Source of the DNA: Micromonospora sp. HK10
GTDB lineage: Bacteria; Actinomycetota; Actinomycetes; Mycobacteriales; Micromonosporaceae
Direction: 5' to 3'
Assembly: GCF_000982955.1 (NCBI RefSeq)
Contig: NZ_KQ058845.1
Location: 20,276 to 84,275 of the forward strand
Length of the DNA: 64,000 bases
The notes under the pieces are model-generated. The model was not told where the DNA came from. It did no database searches and saw only the letters and a program-made list of their open reading frames with translations. Below, one piece after another: positions 8,140 through 15,221 of this stretch. Both the position numbers and the translations under genes were made by a program. The first letter of the stretch is position 1. Every line of letters starts with the position of its first letter.

Positions 8140-10428
8140 TCAGGGCTGCCCTCCGCCTACGACCAGGTCCACCCGGGTGTCCTTGAGCAGCGGCTGCCAG
8201 GTGTGCGGGTCGATGTTGTCGGAGCTGGTCAGAAAGTTGGGATGGGTGTCCGCCTTGTCCGGGTGAAAGGTGAGGTAGAGGTGGCCGGCCGGCACGTCCG
8301 GGCTCACCTCGGCACGGCACTCGATCGCCCCGATCTCGTTGCGGAGGCCGACCCGCGCCCCGCTGGTCACGCCGAGCCGGGCGGCGTCGGCGTCGTTGAC
8401 GTAGACGCTGTTCTCGTCGGGCCAGTCGTCGGCGCCGGTCGCGGTGGACGAGTTGAACATGGCCACGTTGTGGCGCTTGGCCTTGTCGCCCATCACGCCC
8501 CGCCCGGTGATCAGCACGAAGCCGCCGCGGTTGCGCTCCTGGAAGGGCAGCAGTCGCTCCGGCGGCGGGACGAAGAACGTGGCCGCGCGGCGTTCGGCGC
8601 GGCGCACGGCGGAGGACAGCGGCCCCTCCCCGGACGGCTGGTAACGCCGCTCGCCGGCCCACTGCACGCCCTCGCCGGCCCGGATCTGATCCAGGGTGAT
8701 CGGGGCGCCGGTCCCGTCGACGAACTCGTTGTAGAACCCGCGGGAGGCCGCCTGTACCTCGTTCCAGACGTATTCGCTGAGCGGTTCACCGAAGTCGTCG
8801 GTGGGATAGCTGAACGCCTTGTCGAGTGCCGCCGGATCGATGTCGCGGTTGCCGTCCGCCACCAGATCGTCGACCTCGGCCACGGTCAGCCGCGCGTCAC
8901 CGCCGGCGGAGGGCCGCGCGTCCTCCTCCAGCCGGGCGGCCACCCGGCGCGCCACCTCGCAGACGATCCGCACGTCGCTCCAGGCCTCGAACGCAGGCTC
9001 TTCGACCGGCTCCATGAACTGCAGGCGGCGTTCGCCGTTGAGGAAAATGCCGGCGGTCTCGTGCTTCGTGCGGCAGGGCAGCACGATGTCCGCGTACTCG
9101 AGAATCTCCGGGTTGTAATAGGAGTCGACGTAGACGATGCAGAGATCCATCATCTTCTCCCGCCACCGCCGCAGGTTGGGAAAGTTGCGGGCGGGGTTGG
9201 TGCCGAAGACGAAGAGCGTGCGCAGCCGGTCCGAGGTGGCGAAGGACGCCACCGGCAGCCCCGGCTCCGGGTTGATTCTCCAGGGCGGCAGCTCCCAGAT
9301 GGCCGCCATCTCGGTTCGGTCGCGCTCCTCGGCGATCCGCATGCGGAAGGGCAGCAACCGCCCGGAATAGCCCAGGGCCAGCTCGGCGGAGGCGTTCGAC
9401 TGCCCAGCCATGCGCACGTGGCCGCGGCCGGGCTCGCCGATGTGCCCGGTGAGCAGGTGCAGGTTGAGGATGGACGCTACGCCCGCGCTGCCCACGGTCT
9501 GATTGATGCCCACCGAACTGGTGGTCACCACGCGGTCACGGCGCCAAAGCTCGGCGGCACGCACGATGCGCTCGCGCATCTCGACCACCGGCATGCCGGT
9601 CGGCGTCAACCGCGGCACGGCCTCGTCCAGCCCGAACGGGCCGGTGCCGATGAACCTCAGGAACTCGTCCGCCAGGGCGGGGTCGGCATGGCGGGCGACG
9701 TACCCGCGATCCCATGCGCGGTGGTCCACCAGGTAACGCGCGATGACGCAGTTGAGCAGCACGTCGCCGCCGCTGCGTACCGGCAGGTGGATGTTCTCTG
9801 GATTGTCCCGTAGCAGCTGCTCGACGGTGTCGGTGCGGCGCGGGTCGACCACCACCTTGACGGCGGCGCGATTCTGGCGCACGTAACGCTGGAACACGGT
9901 CGGATGGTTGATCGCCGGGTTGTGGCCGTAGAAGAAGATCGCCTCGGCGTGCCGGTAGTCGTCGTAGCTGGAGAACGGGCCCTCGTTGCCGAAGACCAGC
10001 TCGTGACCGCCGGCGTTGTTCGCCAGACACTGCTCGGCGTTCGAGCAGATGTTGTTGGTACCCAGGTGGCCCTGGAAGAACTTCTTGGCCACCCACAGCG
10101 ACTCGAGCGTCATCTGGCCGACGCCGTAGAACCCGAGCGAATCCCGTCCGAACTCCTGCCGGTCGGCCAGGATGGTGTCGGCGGCCATGTCGATGGCGTA
10201 ATCCCAGGAGACCCTCTCCCAGCCGTACGGTGAACGCAGCATCGGACTGGTGAAGCGGGCCACCTCGCGAGGATCGGAGCCGAGGTGCTTCTGGAAGTAG
10301 TGCGCGCCTTTGACGCATACGCCCATCGAGCCGGTGCCGCGGACCTTGTCGTTCGGCGTGATCGTGACCTGATCGACCACCCCGCAGAACGTGCACAGCG
10401 TCTGGCGTGGGCTGTGCTGCTCAACCAC
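8140..10428 (-). CDS. Molybdopterin-dependent oxidoreductase, formate dehydrogenase/nitrate reductase type
   Basis: A 762-residue catalytic subunit. The N-terminus carries C12-x2-C15 and C38, but Asp19 stands where the third cysteine of the usual 4Fe-4S motif sits. The molybdenum-ligand region 'GTNNICSNAEQC' places a cysteine (C134) as the likely Mo ligand, as in NapA and formate dehydrogenases. Later blocks ('YGHNPAINHP', 'FGTNPARNFPN', 'YADIVLPCRTKHE', and a C-terminal molydopterin-binding region with 'HNVAMFNSS') complete the family order. No electron-transfer subunit is nearby. The start is GTG 10428, chosen because GGAGG precedes it by 6 bases; it overlaps the SDR stop by 8 bases. The substrate is probably a carrier-bound acyl group, by context only. 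Confidence 0.85.
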   Translation of the reverse strand: MVEQHSPRQTLCTFCGVVDQVTITPNDKVRGTGSMGVCVKGAHYFQKHLGSDPREVARFTSPMLRSPYGWERVSWDYAIDMAADTILADRQEFGRDSLGFYGVGQMTLESLWVAKKFFQGHLGTNNICSNAEQCLANNAGGHELVFGNEGPFSSYDDYRHAEAIFFYGHNPAINHPTVFQRYVRQNRAAVKVVVDPRRTDTVEQLLRDNPENIHLPVRSGGDVLLNCVIARYLVDHRAWDRGYVARHADPALADEFLRFIGTGPFGLDEAVPRLTPTGMPVVEMRERIVRAAELWRRDRVVTTSSVGINQTVGSAGVASILNLHLLTGHIGEPGRGHVRMAGQSNASAELALGYSGRLLPFRMRIAEERDRTEMAAIWELPPWRINPEPGLPVASFATSDRLRTLFVFGTNPARNFPNLRRWREKMMDLCIVYVDSYYNPEILEYADIVLPCRTKHETAGIFLNGERRLQFMEPVEEPAFEAWSDVRIVCEVARRVAARLEEDARPSAGGDARLTVAEVDDLVADGNRDIDPAALDKAFSYPTDDFGEPLSEYVWNEVQAASRGFYNEFVDGTGAPITLDQIRAGEGVQWAGERRYQPSGEGPLSSAVRRAERRAATFFVPPPERLLPFQERNRGGFVLITGRGVMGDKAKRHNVAMFNSSTATGADDWPDENSVYVNDADAARLGVTSGARVGLRNEIGAIECRAEVSPDVPAGHLYLTFHPDKADTHPNFLTSSDNIDPHTWQPLLKDTRVDLVVGGGQP

Positions 10429-11164
10429 GGTGCACCTCCACCAGGTCGCGGGCGAGCGCGGCGGCGCCGAGCGACAGGCCGCCGTCGACCACGAACTCCT
10501 GTCCGGTGATGTAGGCAGCACCCGGCGACACGAGGAACGCCGCCATGGCGGCGACGTCGCCGGGATCGGCGAGCCGGCCGAGCGGCACGTGCCGGGCCAC
10601 GGTCTCCTTCCACCGCTCGTCTCGCGTGGCGGTCGGCCCCGAGTCGACGAAGCCCGGCAGGATGGTGTTGCAGGTGATGCCGTACGGCGCCAGCTCAGCG
10701 GCGACGCTGCGCCCGTAGGCGGAGAGCGCGGCCTTCGCGGCGGAGTAGCCCGACAGGCCGGGCATGCCCATGCGCGACACCGCCGAGCCGATCGTCACGA
10801 TCGTGCCGCCGCCGGCCTTCATGAGCCGGAAGGCGGCAGCCCGGCACAGGTTGGCCACGCCACCGAGGTTGATCTCGACCGAGCGGCGCAGGGCGGCATC
10901 GTCGCTGCGCAGCACGGGGCCTTCGGTCACCTCGCCGAAGCAGGTGACCAGGGCGCGGAACGGCCCGGCCGTACGCCACACCGCGCCCACGAAGTCCCGG
11001 CACGATGCCGGGTCGAGCACGTCGACCTGAAAGGGCCGAGCCGGCAGGTCGTCGAGCGCCTCCTTGGTGCCATGCCAGCCGACCACCACCTCGTGGCCCT
11101 CGGCGGCCAGGGTTCGCACGACGGCCCGGCCGATCCCGCCCGGGCCGACGACGACCACCCTCAT
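10421..11164 (-). CDS. Short-chain dehydrogenase/reductase, FabG-like
   Basis: The 247-residue protein shows the Rossmann motif VGPGGIGR (6-13), a Ser127 in 'TIGSAVSRMG', and the catalytic pair Y140-x3-K144 (GYSAAK). A C-terminal 'GQEFVVDGG' is typical of 3-oxoacyl-ACP reductases. It should reduce a ketone, or oxidise an alcohol, with NAD(P). Its ATG overlaps the stop of the radical SAM gene as ATGA, so the two are translationally coupled. It probably acts on an ACP-bound acyl chain in this operon. Confidence 0.8.
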   Translation of the reverse strand: MRVVVVGPGGIGRAVVRTLAAEGHEVVVGWHGTKEALDDLPARPFQVDVLDPASCRDFVGAVWRTAGPFRALVTCFGEVTEGPVLRSDDAALRRSVEINLGGVANLCRAAAFRLMKAGGGTIVTIGSAVSRMGMPGLSGYSAAKAALSAYGRSVAAELAPYGITCNTILPGFVDSGPTATRDERWKETVARHVPLGRLADPGDVAAMAAFLVSPGAAYITGQEFVVDGGLSLGAAALARDLVEVHRG

Positions 11165-12522
11165 ACCATGCTCCGGCCGGTCGTCGCGAGCGCCTGCTCC
11201 CGCTCGACCTTCTTGCGTACGAGGTTCTTGTAGATGCCCTTGAAATGCCGGGTCTTCTTGAGCGAGAATTCGCGGTTGTAGAAGTCGCGGTAGACGCTGA
11301 GCGTGCCGGTCTCCAGCTCGGCCGGAGTCATGTTCTTCGGCTCGTAGACGCAGTCGAAGACGGTGTAGTACGACCAGGGCTTCGAGAGATCGATTCGGTT
11401 TTCCCGCTCCATGTCGTCGCGCAGTGGCGTGCCGGGGAACGGCGTCACGCATGAGCATTGGATGCCGGCCAGATAGTTGTCCTTGACGAATTGAGACGTC
11501 GCCTCGAAGGAATCCTTGGTGTCGGTGTCCAGGCCCAGCGTGAACGCGCCGTAGACGCCGACGCCGTGATCCTGGATCGTCTTCGTCGCCTCGACGTACG
11601 TCTTCAGCGCGCGGTATTTCCAGTTACGTTCGTCGATGTTGTGCAGGCTGTCGGTGGAGACGCTCTCGAAGCCGATGAGCATCGTCATGCAGCCGCTCTC
11701 GTGCATCAGATCGAGAATGTCGGGGTCCTTGTAGAACGAGACGTCGGACTGGCCGCTCCACTTGATGCCCAGCGGGATGAGGCGCTTGAGAAGTTCCCGG
11801 GTGCGCTGCCGGTCCACGACGAAGTTGTCGTCGGAGAACAGGATGTACGGGCTGTCCCAGCGGTCCCGCACCATCTCGATCTCCCGGACCACCTGGTCGA
11901 GGTCCTTGTAGCCGAGCTTGTCGCGGTAGCGGATCGTGGCCGCACAGAACCGGCAGGTGTGCGGGCAGCCGCGCGACGTCTCGATCCAGATGCTCGGGTA
12001 GTAGCGCTGCTGCGCCAGCTCGTAGCGCGGCCGGGGTGCGCGGGTCAGGTCGGCGCGGGCCGTCTGCCGGTACATGGGCTGGAGCTCGCCCTCTTCGAAG
12101 TCGCGCAGGACCTGCGGCCACAGCGCCTCCGCCTCGCCCACGCAGACCGCGTCGACGTACCGGGCGACCTCCTGCGGGAGCAGGTTGGCGTGCAGGCCGC
12201 CGGCCACCACGGGCACGTCCCGGGCGCGGAACTCGGTGGCGATCGCGTACATCCGGTCGGCCTGCGCGGTCATCCCGGTGAGGGCGACCAGGTCCGCCTC
12301 CTCGTCGAAGTCGACCGGCTCGATGTTCTCGTCGACGTAGTGCACCTCCCACTCGGGCGGGGTGAGCGAGCCGACGATCATGAGGCCGGTGGCGAAGCCG
12401 GTCCAGGTGTAGTCGAAGAACTGGAACTCGCGGGACTCCCGCTTGAAACGCTGGTGCTCGGGGTTACGCCCGAAGAACGTCGCCTGCGGCGCGATCAGGA
12501 GCAGCTTGCGTCGTCGTGCCAT
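11161..12522 (-). CDS. B12-binding-type radical SAM enzyme
   Basis: This 453-residue protein has an N-terminal cobalamin-binding-like Rossmann region (about 1-155, with 'VALTGMTAQ' and 'VVAGGLHANLLP') followed by a radical SAM domain with C186-x3-C190-x2-C193 (RGCPHTCRFC). 'FSDDNF', 'LIGFESV' and a late 'TPFPGTPL' are typical of the BchE/HpnJ-like class. Members do methylations and difficult C-H chemistry on lipids or carriers. ATG 12522 follows GAGAAGGG. It overlaps the acp gene by 59 bases, which couples translation. The substrate is unknown; an ACP-bound acyl chain is the obvious candidate. Confidence 0.8.
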   Translation of the reverse strand: MARRRKLLLIAPQATFFGRNPEHQRFKRESREFQFFDYTWTGFATGLMIVGSLTPPEWEVHYVDENIEPVDFDEEADLVALTGMTAQADRMYAIATEFRARDVPVVAGGLHANLLPQEVARYVDAVCVGEAEALWPQVLRDFEEGELQPMYRQTARADLTRAPRPRYELAQQRYYPSIWIETSRGCPHTCRFCAATIRYRDKLGYKDLDQVVREIEMVRDRWDSPYILFSDDNFVVDRQRTRELLKRLIPLGIKWSGQSDVSFYKDPDILDLMHESGCMTMLIGFESVSTDSLHNIDERNWKYRALKTYVEATKTIQDHGVGVYGAFTLGLDTDTKDSFEATSQFVKDNYLAGIQCSCVTPFPGTPLRDDMERENRIDLSKPWSYYTVFDCVYEPKNMTPAELETGTLSVYRDFYNREFSLKKTRHFKGIYKNLVRKKVEREQALATTGRSMV

Positions 12523-12778
12523 CGTTGTCGCCCTTCTCGTCCTCGGCCAGTTGTTGTTCACAGGCGGTCACGAACTCGCCGACGGTGGCGATGCCGAACA
12601 GTGCTTCCTCGTCGATCTCGATGCCGAGCTCCAGCTCGGTGCGCGCCACCACCTCGAGCAGCACGATGGAGTCCACGTTGGCCAGGCCGGTCACCGGATT
12701 CTCCGGTTTGATGTCGGCCTCCGGGATCTTCGCGACCGTGGCGATGACTCGCCGTACCCGATGGAAGACGTCAGTCAT
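12464..12778 (-). CDS. Acyl carrier protein
   Basis: A 104-residue carrier protein whose phosphopantetheine site is Ser37 in 'NVDSIVLLEVV' (DSI instead of the common DSL), followed by the acidic helix 'ELGIEIDEEALFGIATVGEF'. The last 25 residues form a polar tail beyond the ACP fold and overlap the radical SAM gene. A strong AAGGAGG ribosome binding site precedes the ATG. It overlaps the LysM gene's stop by 8 bases. It is expected to carry the acyl group loaded by the AMP ligase two genes upstream. Confidence 0.85.
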   Translation of the reverse strand: MTDVFHRVRRVIATVAKIPEADIKPENPVTGLANVDSIVLLEVVARTELELGIEIDEEALFGIATVGEFVTACEQQLAEDEKGDNDGTTTQAAPDRAAGDVLRA

Positions 12779-13118
12779 GGTCCTTCTCCTCCTTGCGCGT
12801 CGTCAGCGGGAGCGGCACCGGCTGCGACGTACGCGTCGGCGGTCGCTGCGCCGCGGACGGACGCAGCTGGAACGACCGTCCGGCCGAGGCCCGGAAGCCG
12901 CCGACCCCACCCGGCAGCGGGAGGTAGTCGGGTTCCGGGATGTCCAACTCCATCCCGGGTCGCAGCCGGGCCGGATTGAAATCCGGTAGGTCCCGGTTGT
13001 GCGCCACCAGCTCCACGTAGCGCCGCGCGTCGCCGTACGCGACGAACGCGATCTCGGTGATGGTGTCGCCCTGCTGAACCACGTATGGCTGACCGATGAC
13101 GGGACCCGGTCGGGTCAT
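12771..13118 (-). CDS. Small LysM-domain protein without signal peptide
   Basis: This 115-residue protein consists of one LysM domain (about 10-63: 'YVVQQGDTITEIAFVAYGDARR' start, 'NPARLRPGMELDIP' end) and a Pro/Arg-rich tail. LysM usually binds N-acetylglucosamine polymers outside the cell, but there is no signal peptide here. The ATG overlaps the stop of the acyl-AMP ligase gene (ATGA) and a GGGAGG site lies before it, so it is a true operon member. A role as a cytoplasmic assembly or scaffold domain is possible but unproven. Confidence 0.7.
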   Translation of the reverse strand: MTRPGPVIGQPYVVQQGDTITEIAFVAYGDARRYVELVAHNRDLPDFNPARLRPGMELDIPEPDYLPLPGGVGGFRASAGRSFQLRPSAAQRPPTRTSQPVPLPLTTRKEEKDHD

Positions 13119-14794
13119 GAATCCCTCCCTGGTGGGGTGGCGGCGGGTGCCACGACGGCCAACCGGCCCTCGCGCAGCAGCTGGGCGGCGTGCCTCCGGC
13201 GGGCTTTGCCGGAGCTGGTACGGGGAAGCGCGCCGCGGCGGACCACGGTGACGTCGTCCACCGGGATGCGCAGGCCGCTGCGGACTGCCGTCGCGATCGC
13301 CTCGGTGAGGCCGGCGGCCGGCGGATAGCGCACCGCCTCGACGAGGACGTGGACGGCCTCCGTGTCGTCCCGGCTGGTGCCGAACGCGATCACCCCGCCC
13401 GGCCGCACGCCGTCCACCCGCTCGGCGAGCAGCTCGATGTCGTGTGGCTGATAGTTGCGGCCATTGATGATCACGACGTCCTTGATCCGTCCTGTCACGT
13501 AGAGCTCGCCCTCGTGCAGGAAGCCGGTGTCGCCGGTGTGCATCCAGCCGTCGTGCCAGGTTCGGGCGGTGGCCGCCCGGTCGCCGAAGTAGCCGTCGGC
13601 GAGGTAGGGACACCGGACGGCGATCTCGCCCTCGTGCCCGTCGGGCAGTCCGGCGCCGTTCTTTCCGACGATCCGCACCTGTACGCCGGGCAGCGGGGGG
13701 CCGGAGGAGACGAGCTCCATGGTCGATCCCTCGACCGCCCGGTGCTCGGTGGCGAACCGGTCGGCGTCCAGCCTGAGGGTGCGCATGCCCTCGCCCGGCC
13801 GGGTCGCGCACACGGCGAGGGTGCACTCGGCCAGGCCGTACGACGGCACCAGCTGGGCGGCGCGAAAGCCGGCCGGGGCGTACGCCTCGGCGAACGCGCG
13901 CAGCGTCTGGGCCCGAATCGGCTCGGCGCCGCAGCCCGCGATCCGCCAGGACGACAGGTCGAGGCCCTCCGGTGGCTCGGCCGCGGCCCGCCGGGCGAGC
14001 AGCCCGAACGCGAAGTTCGGCGCGAAGACGATGGTGCCGCGTACCCGGGAGATCAGCCGCAGGAAGCCGATCGGGTCACGGACGAAGCGCTGCGGCGTGA
14101 CGTACCAGACCGGGGTCTGCGTCTGCACCGCGGCGAACACCTTACCGATCAGGCCCATGTCGTGGAAGAGCGGCAGCCAGCTCACGCCGCGGTCCACCGT
14201 GCCGTCGATGCCGAGACCGGCGGCCAGCGCCCGGCCGTGCCCGACGAGCGCCCGGTGGCTGACCACGACGCCCTTGGGCGCGCCGGTGCTCCCGCTGGTG
14301 AACTGGATCAACGCCGGGTCTGCCGGGTCCACCTCGCCGACCGCGCCGACCGGCGCAGCTGTCAGGCCGGCGAAGTCGATGACCGGACAGTCCACGTCGG
14401 ACTCGCCGACCACCCGGCGCGCCGCGGCGCCGAGCAGCGCCAGCCGCGCGCCCGCGGCCCGGCATACGCGTCCCAGGCCGGTCCCGTAGGTCTCCTGCTG
14501 GGACAGCACGAACGGCGGCAGGTAGGGCACAGCCACGATGCCGGCCCTCAACAGAGCGAGAATGGCCGGCACGAATTCGGCCGGGTCGTCGAGCACCAGG
14601 ATCACCCGGTCGCCGTGCCGCAGCCCGAGACCGGCGCAGCGAGCGGCCAGCTCGGCCGTGCGCGCGGCGAGTTGGGTGAACGGCACGTACTGTTCGCCGG
14701 TCGTGCCGACGAACGTGAGGCCACGGTCGTCCGCGTCCAGGCCCGCCAGCACCTCGGAAAATGTGCGCGCGCCCGTATAAGGGTGATGGACCAC
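13115..14794 (-). CDS. Fatty acyl-AMP ligase (FAAL-type)
   Basis: The 559-residue enzyme has the adenylation P-loop 'FTSGSTGAPKGV' (165-176), the FAAL-type 'LPLFHDMGLIG' block (207-217), 'SYGLAE', 'HTGDTGF' and the catalytic lysine loop 'LPRTSSGKARR' near the C-terminus. FAALs activate fatty acids as acyl-AMP and pass them to a carrier protein rather than to CoA. An acp gene follows one gene later, which supports direct loading. It is the first gene of an eight-gene minus-strand operon reading to 6319. The 14795-15060 gap upstream is shared with the divergent leuA promoter. Confidence 0.88.
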   Translation of the reverse strand: MVHHPYTGARTFSEVLAGLDADDRGLTFVGTTGEQYVPFTQLAARTAELAARCAGLGLRHGDRVILVLDDPAEFVPAILALLRAGIVAVPYLPPFVLSQQETYGTGLGRVCRAAGARLALLGAAARRVVGESDVDCPVIDFAGLTAAPVGAVGEVDPADPALIQFTSGSTGAPKGVVVSHRALVGHGRALAAGLGIDGTVDRGVSWLPLFHDMGLIGKVFAAVQTQTPVWYVTPQRFVRDPIGFLRLISRVRGTIVFAPNFAFGLLARRAAAEPPEGLDLSSWRIAGCGAEPIRAQTLRAFAEAYAPAGFRAAQLVPSYGLAECTLAVCATRPGEGMRTLRLDADRFATEHRAVEGSTMELVSSGPPLPGVQVRIVGKNGAGLPDGHEGEIAVRCPYLADGYFGDRAATARTWHDGWMHTGDTGFLHEGELYVTGRIKDVVIINGRNYQPHDIELLAERVDGVRPGGVIAFGTSRDDTEAVHVLVEAVRYPPAAGLTEAIATAVRSGLRIPVDDVTVVRRGALPRTSSGKARRRHAAQLLREGRLAVVAPAATPPGRDS

Positions 14795-15065
14795 GATTCC
14801 CCCGTCTTGGATCGTGTTCCGTGGCCCGCCCGATGTATGGCCACGAATGTCAGGAACGAGCCCTGAACCCGATCGCCAACCTATCCACTGTCAACAATGC
14901 TGTCATCGGTGGTCTCACGATGTGGCTTTGTGATCATCATTCACCTATTTGGCGATGACCGATTCGCGCTGCGCCTCGCCGGAATGAGCTGCGCGTTTAC
15001 CCGAAGGCGCCCCAATGCACCCGCCCGGGTAACCGGAATGTCTGTCCGGGACTTCCCGGATTGGG

Positions 15066-15071
15066 TACAGT
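15066..15071 (+). promoter_or_regulatory. -10 box of the leu leader transcript
   Basis: TACAGT lies 9 bases before the leader ATG at 15081, so the transcript would start at or just before the start codon (leaderless). No good -35 is seen at 17 bp. Confidence 0.4.
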
Positions 15072-15080
15072 CGGCGGGTC

Positions 15081-15125
15081 ATGACATGGCGGTTTCTTCT
15101 CCTTGGGTGCCGCAGCGGAGCCTGA
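15081..15125 (+). CDS. leuL: leuA leader peptide (14 residues with three consecutive Leu codons)
   Basis: The ATG opens a 14-codon frame, MTWRFLLLGCRSGA, ending at TGA 15123-15125. The three adjacent leucine codons CTT-CTC-CTT sit just before the left arm of a strong hairpin. This is the arrangement of ribosome-stalling attenuators. Leucine-codon leader peptides before leuA are known in actinobacteria. Confidence 0.75.
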   Translation: MTWRFLLLGCRSGA

Positions 15126-15148
15126 TCACGGCTGACACTCCGCTGCGG
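15110..15148 (+). promoter_or_regulatory. Attenuator hairpin of leuA
   Basis: An 11-bp perfect inverted repeat (15110-15120 with 15138-15148, 17-base loop) overlaps the 3' end of the leader peptide. The left arm covers its last codons, so a ribosome finishing the peptide would disrupt the stem while one stalled at the Leu codons would sit upstream. The exact switching structure cannot be settled by eye. Confidence 0.6.
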
Positions 15149-15221
15149 GGTTCGGCCGCGTCGTGGCGCGGTGCGCGTCGGCCGGAAATCCGACTTCCGC
15201 ACACCCACCTGGAGCTTCCTC

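Noticed and set aside
8203..9813. 536-residue open frame opposite the molybdopterin gene
   Set aside because: Composition is dominated by Gly, Val, His and Arg, typical of antisense frames; the minus strand carries clear molybdopterin enzyme motifs.
14881..14900. TTGACA on the minus strand as the FAAL promoter
   Set aside because: No acceptable -10 box lies 16-19 bp downstream, so I do not call it.
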